Shown here piece after piece: positions 1 through 7,392 of a stretch of 64,000 nucleotides of DNA. The position numbers were made by a program, and so were the translations under genes. Location: positions 558,001 to 622,000 of the forward strand of contig NZ_CP025012.1 in NCBI RefSeq assembly GCF_002953715.1, written 5' to 3'. Positions within the stretch are counted from its first letter, which is position 1. The number at the start of each line of letters is the position of its first letter. The stretch comes from Rhizobium leguminosarum (GTDB lineage Bacteria; Pseudomonadota; Alphaproteobacteria; Rhizobiales; Rhizobiaceae). The notes beneath the pieces were generated by a model. That model did not search any database and was not told where the DNA came from. It saw only the letters and a program-made list of their open reading frames with translations.

Positions 1-464
1 ATCATCAGCTCCGGCGGCAGGATTGCCCGGATCGCCGTGATGCCGGAAGGGCCGAGCACGCTGGCCGGAAAAAATTTGAGACCGGTGGCCCCGGCCCGCG
101 CCGCCGCCAGCGCCTCGGTCGGCGTGAAGACGCCCGGCATCGTCACCATGCCGTAGTCGCGCGCCCGGATGATCACCTCGGGCTCGACATTCGGGGTGAC
201 GAGCAGCTTGCCGCCGGCCGCATGCAGGCTGTCGACCGCCTCGACGGTCAGCACCGTGCCGGCGCCGATCAGCACTTCGACCGGCGCCATCTTCGCGGCG
301 ATCTCGATGGATTTGAACGGTTCCGGCGAGTTGAGCGGGATCTCGATCGCCGTCAGGCCATTTTCGATCAGAGCACCGACGACGCTTTCGGTCTCGTCAG
401 GCCGGATGCCGCGAAGGATGGCGATCAGCGGGCGCTTCATGTCGGGGAAGGGGATACGGTTCAT
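1..464 (-). CDS. dgoA: 2-dehydro-3-deoxy-6-phosphogalactonate aldolase, partial (C-terminus outside window)
   Basis: Class I KDPG/KDPGal aldolase that splits 2-keto-3-deoxy-6-phosphogalactonate into pyruvate and glyceraldehyde 3-phosphate in the cytoplasm. About 154 of the usual ~210 residues are present. Visible family features are E41 in AIEIPL (general base position), GAGT at 68-71, PGVFTPTE from 110, and the Schiff-base lysine K130 in GLKFFPAS. The start is the ATG at 464, 13 bases after the dgoK stop, so it is translated from the same transcript as the kinase and the SDR upstream. Specificity for the galacto rather than the gluco substrate is inferred from the adjacent DgoK-type kinase. 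Confidence 0.9.
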   Translation of the reverse strand, partial: MNRIPFPDMKRPLIAILRGIRPDETESVVGALIENGLTAIEIPLNSPEPFKSIEIAAKMAPVEVLIGAGTVLTVEAVDSLHAAGGKLLVTPNVEPEVIIRARDYGMVTMPGVFTPTEALAAARAGATGLKFFPASVLGPSGITAIRAILPPELM

Positions 465-477
465 CGTGTCAGCTTTC

Positions 478-1395
478 TCAATTCGGCCAGATGGCTTCGG
501 CGGCAGCCGAAAGCCCGCGGCGCACGGCGGCGTCGGCGTCGATGGCGGTGAAGGCAAGGGAGAGGGTTTTGAAGGCCTGTTCATAGAGCGCCTGCAGGCG
601 CCCTGAGGCGACGAGGGTGATGTCGGTGCCGTTTGCCGCATCTTGCAGCGCGCCGGCGATTTCGAGGCCGATCAGCGTGCCGGAAAGCCGGGCTTGCGCC
701 GCTGCGGCAGAAATCCCGTGCAGGAGCTGGCCCGAGCGGGCGGTAAACAGCAGGTTGGAGGCAAGGGCCGGGCGTGCGAAAGCGGCCGAGACGGCGGCCT
801 CGAAGGCTGCCGCATCCGCCGGCTGCTCTTCCGCACCGGCAACGGCATGCGAAAGGATCGTGTGTTTGCTGATGACGTCGAAAAGCTCGCCGGTCATGAA
901 GGTCGAAAAGCCGGAGACGTTGGCGTCCGTCACATGCACCCATTTCGAATGCGTGCCGGGCATGCAGACCGCCTGCGCCCCGGAGCTTGCGCGGCCGAGC
1001 GCGCCGAGAAGCTGGGTTTCTTCGCCGCGCATGACGTCCGGCGTCGCCATGTCCCGCTGGGCAAGGCCCGGCAGGATGCGGATGTCGCGGCTTTCGCCGG
1101 GCACGGAGACCGCCGCGGTCAGGATCGAGGCAAGCGGCGTCGGCACGTCGATATAACCGGCCTCGACCCAGCCCTGCCGTGCGCCGGCCATGCCGCAGAT
1201 GATCACCGGCAGGTTTTCCGGCGCCTCGATGGCTGTGAGATGGCCGGCAAGCACGGCGGAAAAGCCGGTTTTTGCCGCGCTCGTCATGCCTTCGCCGCTA
1301 CGGCGTTCGGCAAGGACGGTGCCGTCCCTGCCCATCAGCCACAGCCGAAAGCTGCTGGCGCCCCAGTCCACCGCGACATAAGCGGGATTTGCCAT
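478..1395 (-). CDS. dgoK: 2-dehydro-3-deoxygalactonokinase (DgoK)
   Basis: Phosphorylates 2-keto-3-deoxygalactonate with ATP, giving the substrate of the aldolase encoded next. The protein is 305 residues, normal for DgoK. It opens with the sugar-kinase-like phosphate-binding motif DWGASSFRLW at residues 10-19. The frame is open well upstream, but the start is set at the ATG at 1395 because it forms a TAATG stop-start overlap with the SDR gene and gives the expected N-terminus (MANPAYVAVDWG). It is the middle gene of a three-gene catabolic operon read leftwards, probably repressed by the divergent IclR protein. Confidence 0.92.
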   Translation of the reverse strand: MANPAYVAVDWGASSFRLWLMGRDGTVLAERRSGEGMTSAAKTGFSAVLAGHLTAIEAPENLPVIICGMAGARQGWVEAGYIDVPTPLASILTAAVSVPGESRDIRILPGLAQRDMATPDVMRGEETQLLGALGRASSGAQAVCMPGTHSKWVHVTDANVSGFSTFMTGELFDVISKHTILSHAVAGAEEQPADAAAFEAAVSAAFARPALASNLLFTARSGQLLHGISAAAAQARLSGTLIGLEIAGALQDAANGTDITLVASGRLQALYEQAFKTLSLAFTAIDADAAVRRGLSAAAEAIWPN

Positions 1396-2168
1396 TACAG
1401 AACGCCTCCATCGACAATCAGGGACTGGGCGGTCATCGCCGCCGCACAGTCGGATGCAAGAAACAGGCAGGGACCGACGATCGCATCGGGTTTGAGCGCG
1501 ACCTTCAGGCACTGGTCCTCGACCGAGCGCGCAATGCTCTCCTCGGTAAGCCAGTGCTGCATCTGCCGCTCGGTGACGACCATGCCGGGCAGGATGCAGT
1601 TGACCCGGATGTTCTCCGGCCCAAGCCTGCCCGCCAGGCTCTTCGTCAGCCCGACGACCGCTGCCTTGGCCGCCGCATAGGCGGGAAAGCCGCCCATGTT
1701 CAGCTTGAAGGCGATCGACGACATATTGATGATCGCCCCGCCGCCGGCCGTCCGCATCGACGGCACGACTGCCTGCGAGGTGAAGAACACATGCTTGAGG
1801 TTGACCGCCTGGTTGTTGTCCCAATAGGCCTCGGTCACCGCGTCGAATTCATGGCGGTCGTCCCAGGCGGCATTATTGACCAGCACGCGGATCGGCCCTG
1901 AGCTGGCAATGACGCTATCGACCGTAAGCCGGATCGCCTCGATGTCGCGCAGGTCGGCATGGTGAAAGGAGACCGGATGCAAGGTCTCCTGCGACAGCCT
2001 TTCGGCGAGCTCGCGGCCGGCGGCCTCGGCGATATCGATAAACGAGACCTTGGCGCCTTGGCGCGCGAAACTTTCGACGATCGCAGCACCGATGCCCGAT
2101 CCGCCGCCGGTCACGAGCACGGCTCGGTCTTTGAACTCGGGAAATTGTGCTGCTGGCATCATGGTCAC
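1395..2168 (-). CDS. SDR-family NAD(P)-dependent oxidoreductase, probable sugar dehydrogenase of the operon
   Basis: Classical short-chain dehydrogenase of 257 residues. The Rossmann motif TGGGSGIG is at 20-27, followed by D46 (acid at the end of beta-2, favouring NAD), NNAA at 98-101, the catalytic serine around 150-151, and the YxxxK pair Y164/K168. It is first in the operon with dgoK and dgoA (one-base TAATG overlap with dgoK). In the De Ley-Doudoroff route galactose is oxidised to galactonolactone, dehydrated, phosphorylated and cleaved, so a galactose or arabinose-type sugar 1-dehydrogenase role is inferred from context. The exact substrate cannot be read from sequence. Confidence 0.85.
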   Translation of the reverse strand: MTMMPAAQFPEFKDRAVLVTGGGSGIGAAIVESFARQGAKVSFIDIAEAAGRELAERLSQETLHPVSFHHADLRDIEAIRLTVDSVIASSGPIRVLVNNAAWDDRHEFDAVTEAYWDNNQAVNLKHVFFTSQAVVPSMRTAGGGAIINMSSIAFKLNMGGFPAYAAAKAAVVGLTKSLAGRLGPENIRVNCILPGMVVTERQMQHWLTEESIARSVEDQCLKVALKPDAIVGPCLFLASDCAAAMTAQSLIVDGGVL

Positions 2169-2191
2169 CGTCGCCTCCCGACCGTATCATT

Positions 2192-2208
2192 GTTCCATTA
2201 TTTGGAAC
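2192..2208. promoter_or_regulatory. Candidate IclR operator between the SDR operon and iclR
   Basis: A perfect 17-bp palindrome, GTTCCA-N5-TGGAAC, sits 24 bp upstream of the SDR start and 63 bp upstream of the IclR start. A further TGGAA half-site lies at 2223-2227. IclR-family proteins commonly bind TTCCA/TGGAA-type palindromes in such divergent regions. Binding itself is inferred. Confidence 0.65.
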
Positions 2209-2270
2209 TTAATTTGACTATATGGAATTATCGAATTACAGTGCCCTTTCTGTCAAGGGTGGATGATGCA

Positions 2271-3068
2271 ATGGATTCAAACGGCGGCGGCGCAGCACAG
2301 GCACGTGAGACCGGCACGCTCGGCAAACTGATGGTTCTGCTCGATCTTGTCACTCATGCGGATGCGCCGCTGCGTTTCACCGATATCCTGGCCCTTGCCG
2401 GCCAGCCGCGCGGCACACTGCATCGCCAGCTGAGCCATCTGGTGGAGGAGGGGTTGCTGGAGCTCGATGGCGACGGCCGCTATGCGCCCGGCCTGCGCCT
2501 GCTCGATTTTGCCGCGCGCAGCTGGGCGCGCAACGAATTCCGCCTGATCGCCGAGCCGCACCTCGCCGATCTGCAGCGGGCAACCGGCGAGACGGTGCAT
2601 CTCGGCGTTCTCAGGGGCCAGTCGATCATCTATCTCGATAAGGTCGAAGGCCGCCAGCCGGTGCGCATGTATTCGCAGATCGGCAATGCTTCGCCTTGCT
2701 ACTGCACCGGCGTCGGCAAGGCGGCCCTTTCGCTGCTGCCGGCCGAAAGCCTCGTCGATCTCGTCGCCAGCCTGAGCTTCACCAGCTTTACCGCCTCGAC
2801 CCATATCTCGGCCGAAACGCTGCTTGCCGAAATCCGCGAGATTGCCGATCAGGGCTATGCCTTCGACCGCGAGGAGCATGAGGCCGGCATCTGCTGCGTC
2901 GCCGCACCCGTCTGGTCGGAGGATCGGACCTTTATGGGGGGCATTTCGATTACCGGTCCGGCCTATCGGTTGTCGATGGAACTTCTGCACCAATGGGCCG
3001 TTCCGGTTCAGCTGGCGGCTGGGAGGATCATGGAAGGCATGCGCGTCCGTCTCGGTCCGCGCCGCTGA
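2271..3068 (+). CDS. IclR-family transcriptional regulator
   Basis: 265-residue regulator with an N-terminal winged helix-turn-helix (about 18-75) and a C-terminal effector-binding domain (about 90-260) carrying the usual ...YCTGVGKA and EEHEAGICCVAAPV signatures. The start is taken as the ATG at 2271, with AAGGG at 2255-2259 as a weak ribosome site. An in-frame GTG at 2259 is possible. It is divergent from the SDR-dgoK-dgoA operon and probably represses it, with a deoxy-sugar acid or related intermediate as inducer. This is inference from position and from known IclR-family control of sugar-acid operons. Confidence 0.9.
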   Translation: MDSNGGGAAQARETGTLGKLMVLLDLVTHADAPLRFTDILALAGQPRGTLHRQLSHLVEEGLLELDGDGRYAPGLRLLDFAARSWARNEFRLIAEPHLADLQRATGETVHLGVLRGQSIIYLDKVEGRQPVRMYSQIGNASPCYCTGVGKAALSLLPAESLVDLVASLSFTSFTASTHISAETLLAEIREIADQGYAFDREEHEAGICCVAAPVWSEDRTFMGGISITGPAYRLSMELLHQWAVPVQLAAGRIMEGMRVRLGPRR

Positions 3069-3322
3069 GAGAAAAATTGCAATCGGCCCGCTGCTGGACG
3101 CGATCGCAGAGCATGCTTATGATGAGCGCGATATTGAGATTTGCCGACGAATCACCACAACTAGAACGGTCCGCGAAATCTACAACCAGTCACCGGCCGA
3201 ACGCTCAACGCTGAAGCCGATTCCAACCAGCGATCGTCGTTCCCCGATGCAATCGAAACACCCATAGCGGGCAGGTTTCGCAAATGGTTTGCCGGCCGCT
3301 GTGCCGAAGATGAAGAAATGTG

Positions 3323-4057
3323 ATGGCACCCTTGTCGCAAACATCCACGGAAGAAGACGATTATATCAAGGAAATAGCGGGCCTGAAGACCCAGTTCGAT
3401 ATTTTCCGTTTTATGAAACGGGTGACGGAAGCCTATCGCAGCCGGGCCTTCATGGTCCTCAACCTGCCGCCGATCACCTCCTTCGATCTTCAGGGCAGCA
3501 CCGTCATTACCAGCTGGCCGGCCGAGCTTCTGGCTCTCTACGACCAGGAAGGCCTGATGGTGAACAGTCCGGTCCTCAGGCGCCTCAGAACATCCGCGCG
3601 GCCCTTCTTCTACGACATGACACGACAGAACTTGTCGCGGGACGACGGCAAATCCATTCTCGTTGCCTCCCTGTTCGAACGTTTCAAGATGATGCGCTGC
3701 GCCTATTTCCCGACGCATGAGCCCTCCGGCCTGCGCGGCGCCGTCTCTTTCGCCGGCGACCGCGAGCCCTTCAGCCCGGCAGAGATGCGGGAGCTGTGCT
3801 ACATCGCCATCCACGTCTTCGACAGGCTCGCCGAGATCCGCAACCTCGATACGCGCATGACGGATACGCTGACCGACCGCGAGATCGATTGCCTCAATTG
3901 GACGGCGGCCGGCAAGACCAGTGCCGAAATCGCCGAAATCCTCACCCTGTCCGAGCACACGGTCAATCACTACCTCAACCGCGCTACCAAGAAGCTCGAC
4001 ACGGTCAACCGCACCCAGGCCGTCGCCAAGGCGCTACGCATTGGCTTGATCAAATAA
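3323..4057 (+). CDS. LuxR-type transcriptional regulator with autoinducer-binding-like domain (solo)
   Basis: A 244-residue protein with an N-terminal autoinducer-binding-like domain (about 25-160) and a C-terminal LuxR helix-turn-helix (about 180-240; LTDREIDCLNW ... SEHTVNHYLNRATKKL). An in-frame GTG lies three bases before the chosen ATG. No luxI-type synthase is present nearby. By eye the acyl-homoserine-lactone pocket looks degenerate: the usual Asp-Pro is replaced in a segment reading VNSPVL, and the Trp before it in FxW is FFY. It may therefore respond to another ligand or none, as thought for rhizobial VisN/VisR-type regulators. The target genes are unknown. Confidence 0.85.
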   Translation: MAPLSQTSTEEDDYIKEIAGLKTQFDIFRFMKRVTEAYRSRAFMVLNLPPITSFDLQGSTVITSWPAELLALYDQEGLMVNSPVLRRLRTSARPFFYDMTRQNLSRDDGKSILVASLFERFKMMRCAYFPTHEPSGLRGAVSFAGDREPFSPAEMRELCYIAIHVFDRLAEIRNLDTRMTDTLTDREIDCLNWTAAGKTSAEIAEILTLSEHTVNHYLNRATKKLDTVNRTQAVAKALRIGLIK

Positions 4058-4132
4058 GTTGCAAAAAACAACCGAATGCTTGGAGAGCCGCCCAGCGCAT
4101 AGGCAAATCCCTCACGGTGGAGGGCTGTCACA

Positions 4133-4152
4133 AGCGCTTTTGCGCTGTTTTT
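4133..4152 (+). terminator. Possible weak terminator downstream of the LuxR gene
   Basis: Short hairpin AGCGC-TTTT-GCGCT followed by GTTTTT, 76 bases after the LuxR stop. The stem is only five base pairs, so this is a tentative call. Confidence 0.4.
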
Positions 4153-4405
4153 CCTGATTTTCCATCTGGCACGCTTTCTGCATCTCTTCTGCGAGAGGTC
4201 CAGAGGGGACTTTGAGACCAGCGCCAGGAAATGGCGCGGCCGACACACCGCTGCCCGACGCCGATGCCGCTTTCTCCCGGCTCTTCGGTGTCGGCGGCGG
4301 TTGTTGCGTTTTGGCACCGCTTCTTTCGCAGCTGTTTGCGATTTCGTCTTCCCCGTTCATTTTTCGCTGGCCTTTTGCTCGGCTTGCTCTAGTTCGCCCC
4401 GGATT

Positions 4406-4494
4406 GCGCCGGTTCTCGGGGAGACCGTTGCGGCCATCAGGGCGAAAGCCCGGCGGACTTGATGGCCGCAACGGATTGCCAATTTTCCCGGCGC
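4406..4494. ncRNA. Candidate structured RNA or large palindromic element
   Basis: Three nested helices can be drawn. An outer 7-bp stem pairs GCGCCGG (4406-4412) with CCGGCGC (4488-4494). A perfect 15-bp stem pairs 4425-4439 with 4460-4474 (arm CCGTTGCGGCCATCA). A terminal hairpin is GGGC-GAAA-GCCC (4440-4451). A TCTTTTGG run follows. No family is recognised. It could be a small RNA, a transcript-end structure or a mobile palindromic repeat, and the strand is undetermined. Confidence 0.4.
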
Positions 4495-4586
4495 TCTTTT
4501 GGCCAGCGCTCTTCCTAGCAAGCCGGCAATCGATTTTCCTTCCGATGATTTTGTTTGGCGAAGGCTTCCGTCTCCACTATCTCTAC

Positions 4587-4634
4587 TGCATGATTTCAGC
4601 CTTGATCGGAATCGATCAGGGCTGAAATCATGCA
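4587..4634. repeat. Long inverted repeat (22-bp stem, 4-nt loop)
   Basis: Arms at 4587-4608 and 4613-4634, beginning TGCATGATTTCAGCC, pair over 22 positions with one wobble-type mismatch and a GAAT loop. It lies directly before another palindromic repeat (4648-4691). It looks like one half of a composite rhizobial intergenic repeat and may also stop transcription. Confidence 0.7.
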
Positions 4635-4647
4635 GCAATTCAAAGTG

Positions 4648-4691
4648 CTACAGCGTCCTTTGCGCGTCTTGAAAGACGCGCGGCGCCGTAG
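4648..4691. repeat. Dispersed palindromic repeat, copy 1 (CTACAGCG...CGCCGTAG)
   Basis: Imperfect palindrome with central GCGCGTCT-TGAA-AGACGCGC and outer CTACAGCG/CGCCGTAG. A clear relative occurs at 53346-53388. It lies 27 bp before the mrp start, so it is probably inside the mrp leader. Confidence 0.75.
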
Positions 4692-4718
4692 TCTGCAAGA
4701 AGAAGCAGTGAGGGTGGA

Positions 4719-5885
4719 ATGACCGACGTCACCAAGGAACAGGTTCTCGAAACGCTGAAGACCGTGCGTGGACCAGATCTCGAGCACGATATCGTCGAGC
4801 TCGGCATGGTCTCCGACGTCTTCATCTCCGACGGCAAGGTTTATTTCTCCATCACCGTCCCGGCCGACCGCGCCAAGGAGCTGGAGCCGATGCGGCTCGC
4901 CGCCGAGCGCGTCATCAAGGAAATGCCGGGCGTCAAAGGCGCCCTCGTCACACTGACGGCGGACAAGAAGGCGGCCGCCGCCGCGCCGGCTGCCCGCCCT
5001 GCGCCGAACCCGCCGCACGGCCATGCCGGCCACGATCATGGGAGCCATGCCCACGCCCCTCAACAGCCGCCGCGCGCCGGCAAGATCGGTGTGCCCGGCA
5101 TCGGCGCCATCATCGCCGTCGCCTCGGGCAAGGGTGGGGTTGGCAAGTCGACCACCGCCGTCAATCTCGCACTCGGCCTGCTCGCCAACGGTCTTCGTGT
5201 CGGCATTCTTGATGCCGATATCTATGGCCCCTCGATGCCGCGGTTGCTGAAGATATCCGGCCGCCCGACGCAGATCGATGGCCGCATCATCAATCCGATG
5301 GAGAATTATGGCCTCAAGGTCATGTCGATGGGCTTCCTTGTCGACGAAGAGACGGCGATGATCTGGCGCGGGCCGATGGTCCAGTCGGCGCTGCTGCAGA
5401 TGCTGCGCGAAGTCGCCTGGGGCGAACTCGATGTGCTCGTCGTCGACATGCCGCCCGGCACTGGCGACGCGCAATTGACCATGGCCCAACAGGTGCCGCT
5501 TGCCGGCGCCGTCATCGTCTCGACGCCGCAGGATCTCGCTCTGATCGATGCCCGCAAGGGCCTCAACATGTTCCGCAAGGTCGAGGTGCCGGTGCTCGGC
5601 ATCGTCGAGAACATGAGCTATTTCATCGCTCCTGATACCGGCACCCGCTACGACATCTTCGGCCATGGCGGCGCCCGCAGGGAGGCCGAGCGCATCGGCG
5701 TGCCCTTCCTCGGCGAAGTGCCGCTGACGATGAACATCCGCGAAACCTCCGACGCCGGCACGCCGCTCGTCGCCTCCGAGCCGAACGGCGTCGTCGCCGG
5801 CATCTATCGCGGCATCGCCGCCAAGGTCTGGGAGCAGGTCGCCGGCCAGTCCCAGCGCCCGGCACCGACGATCGTCTTCGAATAA
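4719..5885 (+). CDS. mrp: Mrp/ApbC-type P-loop ATPase, iron-sulfur cluster carrier
   Basis: 388-residue cytoplasmic protein thought to carry and insert Fe-S clusters. The N-terminus (1-82) is a MIP18/DUF59 domain. A linker (about 83-125) contains six histidines between 100 and 112. The ParA/MinD-like ATPase follows, with the deviant Walker A GKGGVGKS at 137-144 and VVDMPPGTGD further on. The usual CxxC cluster-binding pair of Mrp/NBP35 proteins is missing: the ENMSYF segment continues IAPDTGTR. Transcription may start inside the repeat-rich upstream region. The ribosome site AGGGTGG is good. Confidence 0.93.
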   Translation: MTDVTKEQVLETLKTVRGPDLEHDIVELGMVSDVFISDGKVYFSITVPADRAKELEPMRLAAERVIKEMPGVKGALVTLTADKKAAAAAPAARPAPNPPHGHAGHDHGSHAHAPQQPPRAGKIGVPGIGAIIAVASGKGGVGKSTTAVNLALGLLANGLRVGILDADIYGPSMPRLLKISGRPTQIDGRIINPMENYGLKVMSMGFLVDEETAMIWRGPMVQSALLQMLREVAWGELDVLVVDMPPGTGDAQLTMAQQVPLAGAVIVSTPQDLALIDARKGLNMFRKVEVPVLGIVENMSYFIAPDTGTRYDIFGHGGARREAERIGVPFLGEVPLTMNIRETSDAGTPLVASEPNGVVAGIYRGIAAKVWEQVAGQSQRPAPTIVFE

Positions 5886-6088
5886 TGCATGTCGCCCGGA
5901 AGTGTGCAGCGGTTTCGGGATAACGGCCTGCATAAACAAAATGCATGTCGCCCGGAAGTGTGCAGCGGTTCCGGGATAACGGCCTGCATAAAACAAAATG
6001 CATGTCGCCCGGAAGTGTGCAGCGGTGCCGGGATAACGGCATGTATAAAACAAAATGAATGTCGCCCGGAAGCGTGCAGCGGTTAAAG
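5885..6088. repeat. Tandem array of a 56-57 bp palindromic repeat (three full copies plus one partial)
   Basis: Units begin at 5885, 5941, 5998 and 6055. Each starts ATGCATGTCGCCCGGAAG or a close variant and contains CCCGG...CCGGG and ATGC...GCAT arms that can fold into a hairpin. The fourth unit breaks off near 6088 and runs into a TAAAGCGCGTCG element. The array starts at the mrp stop codon. A single diverged member of the family is at 55715-55759. There are no unique spacers, so it is not a CRISPR. Confidence 0.85.
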
Positions 6089-6396
6089 CGCGTCGAGACG
6101 AGGTGCTTTAGCGAGCCGAATCGCCGCGGCGGATACCCCAAATTGTGGGGGAAACGTGGTGAAAAGCCGCGCTTCACGGAAGATGTCTTGATTATTTCAC
6201 GGCTTTGCTTCATATGCCGCGGCGCCATGATGGCGTTTTGCTGCAGATGCTCAATGACGGTCGTCTTCGTTTCGAAGAGGCCGCCCGCCTGCAAGTTCGG
6301 AGTTGTCTTGTCGATCGAAGGATTGGGAACTGCGATGCGGTTGAGCACAGTGCGCATGCCGGCCTTTGAGGTTGGATGCAGCCGGAGAGACTACCG
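6089..6396. other. Non-coding stretch between the repeat array and corA
   Basis: About 300 bp with no supported gene. Both strands have open frames but their translations resemble nothing and have no start signals. Probably contains the corA promoter. The ribosome site GGAGAG at 6383-6388 belongs to corA. Confidence 0.5.
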
Positions 6397-7374
6397 GTGA
6401 TTACCGCCTACTGTTCCAATTGCAAGTCGGTCGAGATTCGCGATCTGTCGCATGCCGCATCCTTTCCCGAGGATGTCGTCTGGATCGACATGATCGAGCC
6501 GACCCGCGATGAGGAGCTCTATGTCGAGAAGATTCTCGGCATCGAGGTCCCGACTCGCGACGATCTCAAGGATATCGAGCCTTCCGCCCGCCTCTATGTC
6601 GAAAACGATGCCGTCTTCATGACCGCCTCGCTGCTCTGGAAGGCTGACACCGACGTGCCGACGCTGACCGATGTCGCCTTCATACTGGCCGGAAACCGCC
6701 TGGTCACCATTCGCTACGCCCATCCGAAATCCTTTGCGCTGTTCATTGCCGCCCTCCACCGGCTGCCGGAAAACTGGCGCAGTGGTGCCGCCCTTCTCGC
6801 CAAGCTCTTGGAGACGATCGTCGATCGCACCGCCGAGATCCTCGAAATCTCCGTCTCGCGCCTCGACATCTTGTCGACGCATGTCTTCGGCGATCGGGCA
6901 AGGAAGGTGCGCAAGCCCTCGAACTATCTCGAGGAGAAGCTGCGCGATATTGCCGGCCATCACAGGATGATCAGCAAGGTGCGCGACAGTCTCGGTTCGC
7001 TTGCCCGCCTGCTGACGTTCTTTCACACGATCCCGGCGATCCAGCAGGACCGCGAGGCGAAGGAGCTCTGCCGCACCGTCTCGCGCGATATCCAGTCGCT
7101 GTCGGAGCATGCTTCCTTCGTTGCCGCCAACATCACCTTCCTGCTCGATGCTTCGCTCGGCCTGATCAACATCGAGCAGAACTCGATCATCAAGATTTTC
7201 TCGATTGCCTCGGTGGTGTTCTTGCCGCCGACATTGGTCGCCTCCATCTATGGTATGAACTTTCAGATCATGCCGGAGCTGACCTGGGTCGCGGGTTATC
7301 CCTATTCGCTGGCCCTGATGGTGATATCCGCCGTCATCCCCTTCTTCTTTTTCCGCTGGAAAGGCTGGCTCTAA
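6397..7374 (+). CDS. corA: CorA-family magnesium/divalent cation transporter
   Basis: 325-residue inner-membrane channel for Mg2+ and similar ions. The long N-terminal cytoplasmic part ends in two C-terminal membrane helices, with the selectivity motif YGMN between them (SIYGMNFQ). The start is set at GTG 6397 because GGAGAG lies eight bases upstream and the protein then begins MITAYC, as is common in rhizobial relatives. An ATG at 6376 would add seven residues. The kup gene follows after 18 bases, suggesting one cation-transport transcript. Confidence 0.92.
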   Translation: MITAYCSNCKSVEIRDLSHAASFPEDVVWIDMIEPTRDEELYVEKILGIEVPTRDDLKDIEPSARLYVENDAVFMTASLLWKADTDVPTLTDVAFILAGNRLVTIRYAHPKSFALFIAALHRLPENWRSGAALLAKLLETIVDRTAEILEISVSRLDILSTHVFGDRARKVRKPSNYLEEKLRDIAGHHRMISKVRDSLGSLARLLTFFHTIPAIQQDREAKELCRTVSRDIQSLSEHASFVAANITFLLDASLGLINIEQNSIIKIFSIASVVFLPPTLVASIYGMNFQIMPELTWVAGYPYSLALMVISAVIPFFFFRWKGWL

Positions 7375-7392
7375 GGAGCCTGTTGCAACTTC

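Larger units (their letters stand above)
4058..4718. other. 661-bp intergenic region between the LuxR gene and mrp
   Basis: No convincing protein gene: the open frames here have low-complexity translations and no ribosome sites. The stretch holds a weak terminator (4133-4152), a long structured palindrome (4406-4494), a 22-bp-stem hairpin (4587-4634), a dispersed palindromic repeat (4648-4691), and the ribosome site of mrp (AGGGTGG just before 4719). Confidence 0.6.

Noticed and set aside
4212..4625. A 137-codon plus-strand frame in the LuxR-mrp gap
   Set aside because: No ribosome site, low-complexity translation, and it runs through two non-coding palindromes.
4596..6053. A 485-codon minus-strand frame over mrp and the repeat array
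   Set aside because: The N-terminal part is translated tandem repeat and the rest is antisense to mrp.
5885..6088. CRISPR-like tandem repeats
   Set aside because: Units abut directly with no unique spacers, and no cas genes are nearby.
6059..6400. A 113-codon frame just before corA
   Set aside because: It starts inside the repeat array and has no family resemblance or ribosome site.
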